From NCBI RefSeq assembly GCF_039544205.1, contig NZ_BAABLF010000013.1, forward strand, positions 1-64,000: a stretch of 64,000 nucleotides of DNA. The letters run 5' to 3'. This stretch comes from Ferrimonas gelatinilytica (lineage in GTDB: Bacteria > Pseudomonadota > Gammaproteobacteria > Enterobacterales > Shewanellaceae). Every line of letters starts with the position of its first letter. The first letter of the stretch is position 1. Of this stretch, positions 1 through 7,446 are shown piece after piece. The translations under genes and the position numbers were made by a program. The notes beneath the pieces are model-generated. The model saw nothing but the letters and a program-made list of their open reading frames with translations, had not been told where the DNA came from and searched no databases.

Positions 1-98
1 GTTACCTGTCATGGTATAACCACGTCAGACCCCACGGGAGCTTGGATAGAAAACCACCAGTCAGCCGACTTGGTGTGAACAACGTGTTGGAAGTCTAC

Positions 99-200
99 AC
101 CTAGCACCCGCTTTTGGGCTTTTAGGATCTAGAACCTAGGACCTAGTGCCCGCTTTTGGGCTTTTAGGATCTAGAACCTAGGACCTAGTGCCCGCTTTTT
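99..200. repeat. 42-bp direct repeat, about 2.5 copies
   Basis: Two copies of a 42-bp unit (99-140 and 141-182) and a third truncated copy (from 183) are directly repeated. They differ at two bases (CACC against TGCC after ACCTAG). Each unit contains CCTAGG-type heptamer steps and a small GCCC/GGGC inverted repeat, and 42 is six times seven. It belongs to the heptamer repeat family seen elsewhere in the window. It lies just 3' of the folK stop codon. Confidence 0.85.
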
Positions 201-683
201 TCAGCTATCGAGGCGATACAGGGGCTGCGCCGGGCATTGGGCCAGCAGGGTGGTCAGTTGACGGCCATCGGGCAGCACCAGTTGCGGAGCCAGCTCGAAC
301 AGGGGGATCAGCACGAAGGCGCGCTCCGCCATGCCGTAATGGGGCAGGGTGAGGCGTTCACTCTGCATTACCGCATCGCCGTAAAGCAGCAGGTCCAGGT
401 CCAGGGTTCGCGAGCCCCAGCGCTCATGTCGCTCCCGTCCCAGCGCCTGCTCGATCTCCTGCAGGGCATCCAGCAGAGCCAGGGGGGAGAGCGTTGTTTC
501 CAGTGCCGCCACCGCATTGGTGTAATCCGGCTGTGCCATCCCCGCCATTGGCGGACTGCCGTAGAGGCCGCTTCGGTCCAGCAACCGCGTTTGCGGCAGT
601 TCGGTAAGCATCGCCAGGGCCCGCGCCAGGGTGGCGGGGCCGTTGCCGAGGTTACTGCCGAGGCCGATAAAGCAGCGCGTCAT
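201..683 (-). CDS. folK: 2-amino-4-hydroxy-6-hydroxymethyldihydropteridine pyrophosphokinase (HPPK)
   Basis: HPPK transfers pyrophosphate from ATP to 6-hydroxymethyl-7,8-dihydropterin, the step before dihydropteroate synthase in cytosolic folate synthesis. The 160 residues match the usual length of about 159. The N-terminal IGLGSNLGN strand and the family signature RWGSRTLDLDLLLYG are present, with Asp95 and Asp97 as the two magnesium-binding aspartates. The ATG overlaps the pcnB stop by one base (TGATG), so translation is probably coupled to pcnB, as in the E. coli pcnB-folK pair. The panB-panC genes that follow in E. coli do not follow within this window; repeat DNA occupies the 3' side. 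Confidence 0.96.
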   Translation of the reverse strand: MTRCFIGLGSNLGNGPATLARALAMLTELPQTRLLDRSGLYGSPPMAGMAQPDYTNAVAALETTLSPLALLDALQEIEQALGRERHERWGSRTLDLDLLLYGDAVMQSERLTLPHYGMAERAFVLIPLFELAPQLVLPDGRQLTTLLAQCPAQPLYRLDS

Positions 684-2056
684 CAGTCGTCGCTTTTACC
701 GCTATCGCTGCGTGGCTTGCGGCGACGGGGTTTGCGACGACGGCGGCCATCGCCCCCAAGGGCACGCACCATCTGGCGCTGAGCCTGCTCGTCACATTCC
801 TGGAAGCGGGTCCACCAGCGAGACAGTTCCAATAACTCCTGGTCCTGTTCCGCCTCGGCCCGCAGCAGCAGGAAGTCGTAGGCGGCGCGGAAGCGGGGGT
901 GCTCCATCAGACGGAAGGCGCGGGCACCGGAGCGCTTGTCCAGACGCCCCTGCAACTGCCAGATCTCCTGTGCCGGGGTGGTAAAGCGCCGCGGCAGGGA
1001 AACGGTTTTGCACTGGCTGCTGATCGCCTCGCCACAGGCGGCGGTGAGGGCGTCGAAGGGTGCGATACCCCGTTGACACTTGGCTTCCGCCTTCTCCTCT
1101 ACCACGTACCATAGCAGGGCGGCGTAGAGGAATGCTGGGGTGACCGGCATATCGGCGTTGACTCGATCGTCGGTGTTTTTCAGCATCGCCTCGATCAAGC
1201 GCAGCTCCTTGCCCTCGGGAGAGCGGGCCAACTGCTTCTCCTGCATCGGGAACATCGGCCCCCAGAGGCCCAGTTCCCGCATCATGCGGAAGTTGTCCAA
1301 TCCCTTACCGGACATCAGCAGCTTGAGGGTCTCTTCGAACAGGCGGGCCGGCGGGATGGTATTGAGCAGATTTGCCATTGCCGGGATCGGCTTGGCGGCG
1401 CTCTTGTCGATGGTGAAATCCAGCTTGGTGGCGAAGCGGACGGCGCGGATCATCCGCACCGGATCTTCCCGGTACCGGGTGGCGGGATCGCCGATCAGGC
1501 GCAGTCGCCGGGCCTTGAGATCCTCCATGCCACCGAAGTAGTCGCGTACGCTGAAGTCGCTGATGTCGTAGTAGAGGCCGTTGACGGTAAAGTCACGGCG
1601 CTCGGCATCCTCGTCGATGGTGCCGTAGACGTTGTCTCTCAGCAGTCGGCCACTGTCATCCTGTTTGGCGTGCTTACCCGTCTCTTGATGATGGCCGCGA
1701 AGGGTTGCCACTTCGATGATGTCACGGCCAAACAGAATATGGGCGAGGCGGAACCGGCGCCCGACCAGACGGCAGTTGCGGAACAGGCGACGAACCTGCT
1801 CCGGCGTGGCGTTGGTGGCGATATCGAAATCTTTGGGTTGATGACGCAACAGCAGGTCGCGGACGCCGCCGCCCACCAGGTAGGCTTCGAAGCCTCCCTT
1901 GTGGAGTCGGTACAGCACTTTCAACGCGTTTTCGCTGATGTCGTCGCGGCTGATCCCGTGTTGTTTCCGGGGGATCACCGCCAGTTTGGCTTCTGCTGGG
2001 GCGGCGCTGTCGCCACCTATCAGTCGTTTAGCCAGCTTTGTCAGGCGTTTAAGAAT
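683..2056 (-). CDS. pcnB: Poly(A) polymerase I, probable AUU start
   Basis: PcnB adds 3' poly(A) tails to RNA and so promotes decay; it also controls ColE1-type plasmid copy number. The nucleotidyltransferase core is clear: LVGGGVRDLLL, KDFDIATNATPEQV (catalytic aspartates) and RRFRLAHILFG. A basic tail rich in Arg and Lys ends the protein. The first GTG in frame is at 1978, but E. coli-like N-terminal residues continue upstream for 26 codons (LKRLTKLAKRLIGGD and on). There is no ATG, GTG or TTG in that stretch. An ATT at 2054-2056 follows GAGGTG by four bases, and E. coli pcnB is known to start at AUU. With this start the protein is 457 residues, close to the family length of about 465. Confidence 0.93.
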   Translation of the reverse strand: MLKRLTKLAKRLIGGDSAAPAEAKLAVIPRKQHGISRDDISENALKVLYRLHKGGFEAYLVGGGVRDLLLRHQPKDFDIATNATPEQVRRLFRNCRLVGRRFRLAHILFGRDIIEVATLRGHHQETGKHAKQDDSGRLLRDNVYGTIDEDAERRDFTVNGLYYDISDFSVRDYFGGMEDLKARRLRLIGDPATRYREDPVRMIRAVRFATKLDFTIDKSAAKPIPAMANLLNTIPPARLFEETLKLLMSGKGLDNFRMMRELGLWGPMFPMQEKQLARSPEGKELRLIEAMLKNTDDRVNADMPVTPAFLYAALLWYVVEEKAEAKCQRGIAPFDALTAACGEAISSQCKTVSLPRRFTTPAQEIWQLQGRLDKRSGARAFRLMEHPRFRAAYDFLLLRAEAEQDQELLELSRWWTRFQECDEQAQRQMVRALGGDGRRRRKPRRRKPRSDSGKSDD

Positions 2057-2175
2057 GGGACACCTCGTTCAGTTTCATTGCCTGGGGATGAGGCGCTCAA
2101 ACTGGTGAGTGTCAGTGGCGCCTGCGTATGGCGCGCAATGATATACCAAGGTTGGTTAAATGATAAGCCGTAGGC

Positions 2176-3069
2176 TCAATAGGGTGATGTGGGGGCGAGT
2201 GCGTGGCGATGACGGGGCAGGGCGTCCAGGCTGAAATTGGCCACGGCATGGCGAAGTTGTTCCCGCACCGGGGCACGGCTAAGTCTCTGGGGCAGGGGGT
2301 GGCCGAGAAACGCCAGGGCCTGGGCCAACTGAGCGCTACACTCCCCATCCGTCAGCGCAGGGGCATGGTTTTGCTTGGAGAGTTTCTTTCCGTCAGTTTG
2401 GACCGCCAGGGGCAGGTGCAGGAAGTCTGGGGCCGACCAGCCCAGCTGCGAGTAAAGGGAGCACTGGCGCACGGTGGCTTCCAGCAGGTCGTTACCCCGG
2501 ACCACTTCGGTGATCCCCTGGTCATGGTCATCCAGCACCACGGCCAGCTGGTAGGCGTAGAGGCCATCGCGGCGCTTCAGAATGAAATCCTCTGCGGCAA
2601 AGGCGGGTTCGGTCTGGATGGGCCCTAGCAGTCGGTCGTCAAACTGGCTGACCGCGGCCCGGTTGCGCAGCCGGATAGCACTGCCCTCGGGCCCCAGCGC
2701 CCTGTCACGGCAATGGCCGTCGTACACGCCGCCAATCGTTTTGATCCGTTTGCGGGTGCAGTCGCAATAGTACGCCTCGCTCTGCTCCAGCAGCTGGTCG
2801 AGGATCGCCTGGTAACGAGGGTAGCGCTGACTCTGGTAGAGCACGCTGCCGTGCCACTCAAGGCCGAAGCGTTCCAGGGTGCGCAGTATCTCGTCGGCGG
2901 CACCGGACACCTCCCTTGGCGGATCAAGATCTTCCATCCGCACCAGCCAGTGTCCGCCCCGGCTGTGGGCACGGAGATAGCTGCCGACGGCGGCAACCAG
3001 GGAGCCGAAGTGCAGAGGGCCAGAGGGGGAGGGGGCGAAGCGACCGATATAATGGGCTGAGTCGGGCAT
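2176..3069 (-). CDS. gluQ: Glutamyl-Q tRNA(Asp) synthetase
   Basis: GluQRS attaches glutamate to the queuosine base of tRNA-Asp. It resembles the catalytic half of glutamyl-tRNA synthetase and lacks the anticodon-binding domain; 297 residues fits that. Visible motifs are the HIGH-type segment FAPSPSGPLHFGS near the N-terminus, a zinc site CDC...YDGHC in the middle, and KLSKQN in place of KMSKS. The start chosen is ATG 3069. An in-frame TTG at 3093 lies inside the U-tract of the dksA terminator and is unlikely. The gene follows dksA as in E. coli and many relatives, so it depends on readthrough of that terminator or on its own promoter. Confidence 0.94.
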   Translation of the reverse strand: MPDSAHYIGRFAPSPSGPLHFGSLVAAVGSYLRAHSRGGHWLVRMEDLDPPREVSGAADEILRTLERFGLEWHGSVLYQSQRYPRYQAILDQLLEQSEAYYCDCTRKRIKTIGGVYDGHCRDRALGPEGSAIRLRNRAAVSQFDDRLLGPIQTEPAFAAEDFILKRRDGLYAYQLAVVLDDHDQGITEVVRGNDLLEATVRQCSLYSQLGWSAPDFLHLPLAVQTDGKKLSKQNHAPALTDGECSAQLAQALAFLGHPLPQRLSRAPVREQLRHAVANFSLDALPRHRHALAPTSPY

Positions 3070-3090
3070 CGGGATGGGTATCCGTAGGAT

Positions 3091-3116
3091 CAAAAACGGG
3101 AGGCCATGCCTCCCGT
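3091..3116 (-). terminator. Intrinsic terminator after dksA
   Basis: On the minus strand a 9-bp perfect stem (ACGGGAGGC with GCCTCCCGT, loop ATG) is followed by TTTTTG. It sits 20 bases after the dksA stop and before gluQ. Partial readthrough would set the gluQ level relative to dksA. Confidence 0.85.
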
Positions 3117-3135
3117 CCCTGTGAGCGAGGCGGGC

Positions 3136-3582
3136 TTAGCCCACCATCTGCTTCTCTTTGATCTCTGCCAGGGTCTTACAGTCGATGCAAAGATCTGCGG
3201 TCGGACGCGCTTCCAGGCGTCGGATCCCGATCTCGATGCCGCAGGAGTCGCAGAAGCCGAAGTCATCATCCTGAACCTTCATCAAGGTCTTTTCGATCTT
3301 CTTAATCAACTTACGCTCGCGGTCGCGAGTGCGTAACTCGAGGCTGAACTCCTCTTCCTGGGCCGCACGATCCACCGGGTCGGGGAAGTTGGCGGCTTCG
3401 TCCTGCATGTGATGCAGAGTGCGATCCACTTCTTCCCGCAGCTGGTTGCGCCAGGCTTCCAGGATGGTCTTGAAGTGAGCCAGTTGCTTCTCGTTCATGT
3501 ATTCCTCACCCGGTTTTTCCCGGTAAGGTTCCACGTTGGCGTAGGCCAATACGCCAATTTTTTTTGTCTTGCCCTGCGGCAT
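3136..3582 (-). CDS. dksA: RNA polymerase-binding transcription factor DksA
   Basis: DksA binds the secondary channel of RNA polymerase and works with ppGpp in the stringent response, lowering rRNA promoter activity and raising amino acid promoter activity. The 148 residues show a coiled-coil with the tip motif D-x-x-D-x-A (Asp68, Asp71, Ala73). A four-cysteine zinc finger follows (Cys111, Cys114, Cys132, Cys135), as in full-function DksA; no cysteine is missing. Start ATG 3582. A good sigma-70 promoter lies 52 bases upstream and a terminator follows, so it can be a single-gene transcript within the sfsA-dksA-gluQ-pcnB-folK block. Confidence 0.97.
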   Translation of the reverse strand: MPQGKTKKIGVLAYANVEPYREKPGEEYMNEKQLAHFKTILEAWRNQLREEVDRTLHHMQDEAANFPDPVDRAAQEEEFSLELRTRDRERKLIKKIEKTLMKVQDDDFGFCDSCGIEIGIRRLEARPTADLCIDCKTLAEIKEKQMVG

Positions 3583-3633
3583 CAGGCGTCTCCTGTTACT
3601 AATACGAGAGGCAATCCTCTGATTGGGGCGGTA

Positions 3634-3662
3634 TCTATATCAGATGGATCTCGTTTACGCAA
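3634..3662 (-). promoter_or_regulatory. Putative sigma-70 promoter of dksA
   Basis: Minus strand: TTGCGT at 3662-3657, a 17-base spacer, then TATAGA at 3639-3634 preceded by TG-A (extended -10). Transcription would begin near 3627, giving a leader of about 45 bases. This was read by eye. Confidence 0.6.
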
Positions 3663-3766
3663 ATCCCTGCGAACCGGATTTATCATCAGCACAATCTCTT
3701 GTGATCTGGCGCAAATCAATAAAGCGATCTAACAGGACCAATTTGTTATCACAAATGACTATTTTG

Positions 3767-4477
3767 TCAATCTAAAGTGACGGGCAGGAGGTGTAGGGGA
3801 CGTGCCTGATGGGGATCCAGCGCGCAGCTCAAGGCAAAAAAGCCGACGCCTGCGTCCCGGGCTTCTCGACAAAGCCGGGCGTAGTCGGGATCGATGTGGG
3901 CCGCCGGTGCCACCCGGTCGATGCCGCTGTGGGGCACGATAAAGAGGATCGCCGCCCGCTCTCCCTCGGCGCAGATCGCCATCAGTTCCCGCAGGTGCTT
4001 CTGTCCCCGGGTGGTCACCGCATCCGGGAAGTAGCCCTGGCCATCTTCCTCAAGCAGGGTGACGTTCTTTACTTCGACGTAGCAGTCCGGCAGCCCTTCG
4101 CCCTGCAGCAGCAGATCGATTCGGCTGTTCTCCTGACCGTAGCGCACCTCACGGCGCAGATTTGGGTACTCGGCCAACTCCGGCAGCAGCCCCGCCTCTA
4201 TACCCTCCTGGGCCAGGGCATTGGCCCGACCGGTATTCACCATGATGCGGTGGCCACGATCGCTCTCTACCCACTCCCAGGTGCAGGGATACTTGCGTTT
4301 GGGGTTGCCAGAATCGGAGAACCAAACGGTCCAGCCCGGCTCGGCACAGCCGGTCATGGCGCCAGTATTGGGGCAGTGCAAGGTCAATTCACGGCCGTCG
4401 TCGCAGATGACATCCGCAAGGAAACGCTTGTAGCGTTTCACCAGAGTGGCGGATTGCAGGGGGGTGGGAAATTGCAC
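3767..4477 (-). CDS. sfsA: Sugar fermentation stimulation protein homolog SfsA
   Basis: SfsA is a conserved nuclease-like, DNA-binding family protein first named for its effect on maltose metabolism; its biochemical role is unsettled. Starting at GTG 4477 gives 236 residues against 234 in E. coli. The start is fixed by the family N-terminus (QFPTPLQSATLVKRYKRFLAD) and by AGGGAG six bases upstream. Other conserved segments are CPNTGAMTGC, RIDLLLQGEG, YVEVKNVTL and FPDAVTTRGQKHL. It is the promoter-proximal gene of the dksA block and diverges from pepB across 160 bases. Confidence 0.93.
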   Translation of the reverse strand: MQFPTPLQSATLVKRYKRFLADVICDDGRELTLHCPNTGAMTGCAEPGWTVWFSDSGNPKRKYPCTWEWVESDRGHRIMVNTGRANALAQEGIEAGLLPELAEYPNLRREVRYGQENSRIDLLLQGEGLPDCYVEVKNVTLLEEDGQGYFPDAVTTRGQKHLRELMAICAEGERAAILFIVPHSGIDRVAPAAHIDPDYARLCREARDAGVGFFALSCALDPHQARPLHLLPVTLD

Positions 4478-4637
4478 GTCGGCTCCCTTTGAGCGGTGAC
4501 AGTAAAAGCAGGACCACACTCTATCACGGGGGAGGCCTCTCCCGGTGTCACCGTCGCCGGTGGATGCAGTGCTGCAGGAAGTAGTCAGGATGTTACACTG
4601 CCTGCCACCATAAGGAAGGACCAAGAGGGAAACCATC

Positions 4638-5915
4638 ATGAGCAACCATTTGACCATCGTCCTGAGTGACCTGCCCGCCCCGGCGCATTGGGGTAAGAGT
4701 GCCATCAGCTTCGCCGACGAGACCGCCACCATTCACCTGGCGGATGCGGCGGATCGGGGCCAGGCGGTACAGGCCGCGGCGCGAAAGCTGACTAGCCAGG
4801 GACTCCGTGACGTGGCTTTGGTCGGAGAGGGCTGGAGCCCTGCCCTGCAGTGGCGTTTTGCCTGCGGCTTCGGTGAGGCGATGGAGCCCGGCACTATCCA
4901 GTGGGCGTCCGATGGGGAAACCCTGGACGCGCAGCGTGACGCTGCCCTGTGGCTCAAGTCCCTGACCCACGCCAGCCCGGAAGCCCTGAGCCCGGAAGTG
5001 CTGGCGGATGAGGTGGCAGAGCGCTTGTCCGGCCTGGCACCGGAGCATATCACCACTCGCCAGATCGTCGGCGATGCCCTCCTGACCGCAGGCTGGGTCG
5101 GGATCCATGGTGTCGGCCGTGGCAGCGACCGCCCACCGGTGCTGCTGGAACTGGACTACAACCCCACCGGCGATCACGATGCGCCGGTCAGCGTTGCCCT
5201 GGTGGGCAAGGGGATCACCTTCGATTCCGGCGGTTACTCCCTTAAGCCCTCTGCGGGCATGGTTACCATGAAGTGTGACATGGGCGGCGCGGCCACCGTG
5301 GCGGCTGCGCTGAAGCTGGCGATCCGTCAGGGCCTGAGCAAGCGGGTGAAACTCTACCTCTGCTGTGCGGAGAACCTGGTCTCCGGTCATGCCTACAAGC
5401 TGGGCGATATCCTGCACTACAAGAACGGCACCAGTGTCGAGATCGTCAACACCGATGCCGAGGGACGGCTTGTGCTGGCGGATGGTTTGATCGCCGCTAA
5501 CGAAGCGGGTGCCGAGCGGATCATCGATGCGGCGACCCTCACCGGTGCGGCCATGGTGGCGGTGGGCAGTGACTACAATGCCCTGTTCTGTGCCGATGAT
5601 TTGGTGGCCTCCGAGGCACTGGCCGCAGCCAACGCGGTCGGTGAGGGGCTGTGGCGCCTGCCACTGGCTCCCTTCCACGCCGACAAGTGCCCCTCCGCGT
5701 TTGCCGATACCGCCAACTCGGCCCCGGTGAAAGGGGGCGGCCACGGCGGTGCTTCTAATGCTGCGGGCTTCCTGAGCCGCTTCGCTGGTACCCCGCCGAA
5801 GGGGTGGATCCACCTGGATCTGGCGGGCAGCTACGTCGCCGGTAACGGGTTGAATGGTGAAGGGGCGACCGCCCTGGGCCTGCTGACCGTGACCAAGCTG
5901 CTGCTGGATGCGTAA
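4638..5915 (+). CDS. pepB: Peptidase B, M17 leucyl aminopeptidase family
   Basis: This cytosolic dimanganese aminopeptidase removes N-terminal residues from peptides. At 425 residues it matches PepB (about 427), not the longer PepA (about 500). The M17 signature NTDAEGRL is at 271-278. Upstream metal and active-site residues are in VGKGITFDSGGYS (Lys191, Asp196) and MKCDMGG. The N-terminal GEGW and the NPTGD segments are typical of PepB. In E. coli pepB sits near the iscSUA genes; here it stands alone between divergent sfsA and a convergent globin. A strong terminator follows. Confidence 0.93.
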   Translation: MSNHLTIVLSDLPAPAHWGKSAISFADETATIHLADAADRGQAVQAAARKLTSQGLRDVALVGEGWSPALQWRFACGFGEAMEPGTIQWASDGETLDAQRDAALWLKSLTHASPEALSPEVLADEVAERLSGLAPEHITTRQIVGDALLTAGWVGIHGVGRGSDRPPVLLELDYNPTGDHDAPVSVALVGKGITFDSGGYSLKPSAGMVTMKCDMGGAATVAAALKLAIRQGLSKRVKLYLCCAENLVSGHAYKLGDILHYKNGTSVEIVNTDAEGRLVLADGLIAANEAGAERIIDAATLTGAAMVAVGSDYNALFCADDLVASEALAAANAVGEGLWRLPLAPFHADKCPSAFADTANSAPVKGGGHGGASNAAGFLSRFAGTPPKGWIHLDLAGSYVAGNGLNGEGATALGLLTVTKLLLDA

Positions 5916-5916
5916 G

Positions 5917-5980
5917 TACTAGGCGCTAGGTCCTAGGTCCTAGGAACTAGGAACTAGGAACTAGGAACTGGGAACTGGGA
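5917..5980. repeat. Heptamer tandem array (GGAACTA type)
   Basis: Immediately after the pepB stop there are about eight imperfect 7-bp steps (TAGGCGC, TAGGTCC, TAGGAAC and finally TGGGAAC). It is the same family as the arrays at 12313 and 19621, here mostly in the reverse-complement variant GGAACTA. It lies between the convergent pepB and globin genes, upstream of the terminator. Confidence 0.85.
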
Positions 5981-5997
5981 TTGAAGCTCAGCATGAC

Positions 5998-6032
5998 AAC
6001 GCCCCGCCGGGTCAGTCCGGCGGGGCGTTTTG
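5998..6032 (+). terminator. Intrinsic terminator of pepB
   Basis: A perfect 13-bp stem, AACGCCCCGCCGG (5998-6010) with its complement (6017-6029), has a six-base loop and ends in TTTTG. The remaining bases to the end of the globin gene (6033-6233) show nothing recognisable. Confidence 0.9.
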
Positions 6033-6233
6033 TTCAGAGCAACGCGGGTCGTCAAGTGGGAAGGTATTATGAACTGTTCATCTATCTGCCAGGTCCCCTA
6101 CGATTGGGCGAAGTGCTAGAGGGTTTTGATCTTGGTTGAACCCAGGTCTCCGCCAAGCAGAAGCTGCCCCATTGAGCTTGCCGAGGATCCCGGCCAGCGT
6201 TTCGGCGTCGCTGCCAGCCTTCTATATGGGGAT

Positions 6234-6593
6234 CTAAACCAAAACAATATGGGCTTTCATGCTGTAGAGGATGTAGAGCACTTCTTCCTTTTCCCGTTGC
6301 CCTATCTCGTTCTTGTCCAGGGCTTTCAGAGCATCATCCAGCACGGCGAGGAACTCGCTGCTGTCGATGTTCATGCCCCGGTGGGTGGCCAGCATATCCT
6401 TACCCTCGTAGACCGCCGGTCCACCGGTTCCTGAGATGAAAAAGGTGCCGGCACCCTGTTTCAGGGCGGCCACGTCTCTGTCCGCAAATCGAGGAGCGAT
6501 TCTCGGGTTGGCCAGGTGCAGATCGACCAGATCGCTGGCGATCCTGGTGATCCCTTCGGTACCACCGAGCCTTTCATAAAGGGAAACTGCCAT
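6234..6593 (-). CDS. Truncated haemoglobin (group 1 type)
   Basis: At 119 residues it has the length and 2-on-2 globin pattern of bacterial truncated haemoglobins: an N-terminal SLYERLGGTEGI helix, then DLHLANPRIAPRF, GGPAVYEGKDM and a proximal histidine in MLATHRGM (His71, F8 position). Family members bind oxygen, NO or peroxide with haem. The specific ligand and role cannot be decided from sequence. Start ATG 6593 has GGAGGA seven bases upstream. It is a single gene, convergent with pepB. Confidence 0.88.
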   Translation of the reverse strand: MAVSLYERLGGTEGITRIASDLVDLHLANPRIAPRFADRDVAALKQGAGTFFISGTGGPAVYEGKDMLATHRGMNIDSSEFLAVLDDALKALDKNEIGQREKEEVLYILYSMKAHIVLV

Positions 6594-6761
6594 AAATCTG
6601 TCCTCCGCGGGGTGCTCGAAACTTAGTGAGGATAGCCCATCGTCACGCCGTTGGAGCGGCGGCTAAACTAACCCGCCGTGACGTCTTCGGGGCGTAGCGA
6701 CCCCTCGAGAATCCATTGGGCATCAATTCGGTGAGCCCTTTAGCTGGCGCACCTTCCCGCT

Positions 6762-7322
6762 TTATTCCCAGGTTTTGATGCTCTGGTAACGCACCCCCCC
6801 TGGTTCGAACACCGACTCCATCAGCGCGACCTTGTTGATGGTCAGGGTGATGGGCTGAGTCAGGGTGAGAGGCCCGGCGGGCAGGGGGCCCACATCCCGA
6901 AACAGGGTGATATGGGGTCGAAAGCCACGCTGACTGGCATGCAGACCGTGGCAGGCGGCATCCCGACGCAGGGCATTGGCCAGTTGCGACAGGGGTGGTG
7001 GCGTGTATTGGGTGGTCAGGCAGATCACCCTGGCCCGGGGCCAATGTGCCAGACCGTCGAGGGTGAGAGTGACCCGGGGCACCGCCAAGGTTTGCCAGCG
7101 TGCCAACAGGGCCTGGCGCTGGGACTGGGTGACGTTGCCCAGAAATGCCAGGGTCAGGTGGAGGTTGGCGACGGGCACCAGTCGGGCGGGACGGTGAGGT
7201 TTCTTTTCACCCTCCGCCATCTCTGGGCGTGAGAGGACACCGCTGAGCCTGGCTTGCTGACGGATCAGCGCCAGCTGGTTAATGCGGTCCAGAGGGACGG
7301 CGAAAAAGAGCCTTGCGGCCAT
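6762..7322 (-). CDS. thpR: RNA 2',3'-cyclic phosphodiesterase ThpR (LigT)
   Basis: This is a 2H phosphoesterase that opens 2',3'-cyclic phosphates on RNA ends and can ligate tRNA halves in vitro. The two H-x-T-x motifs that define the family are present: HLTL (His55) and HITL (His137). Length 186 fits. ATG 7322 is chosen because GAGGAG stands six bases upstream; an in-frame TTG one codon earlier is too close to it. It diverges from hrpB, sharing a 124-base region. Confidence 0.92.
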   Translation of the reverse strand: MAARLFFAVPLDRINQLALIRQQARLSGVLSRPEMAEGEKKPHRPARLVPVANLHLTLAFLGNVTQSQRQALLARWQTLAVPRVTLTLDGLAHWPRARVICLTTQYTPPPLSQLANALRRDAACHGLHASQRGFRPHITLFRDVGPLPAGPLTLTQPITLTINKVALMESVFEPGGVRYQSIKTWE

Positions 7323-7446
7323 CAAAGTCTCCTCGTTTAGGGTAAATGGGTCGTCAGCCCTTACTGGCTCTCATTTGGCGCTTAAGGGGGCCGGACAGTA
7401 CACTAGGCCGGAATTTTCCGCCTGCCCAGATAAGAGAGTCTCGGAG

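Noticed and set aside
1..21. GTTACC...GGTATAAC inverted repeat as a GntR site
   Set aside because: The spacing differs from the GntR operator and no gluconate gene is nearby.
3070..3093. TTG at 3093 as gluQ start
   Set aside because: It lies in the U-tract of the dksA terminator and the family N-terminus begins near ATG 3069.
4593..5813. 406-codon frame antisense to pepB
   Set aside because: It is a shadow of a certain M17 peptidase gene, with no motif of its own.
7282..7446. Upstream ATG at 7282 as hrpB start
   Set aside because: The extra 55 residues have no HrpB similarity and overlap the divergent thpR gene; the family N-terminus begins at TTG 7447.
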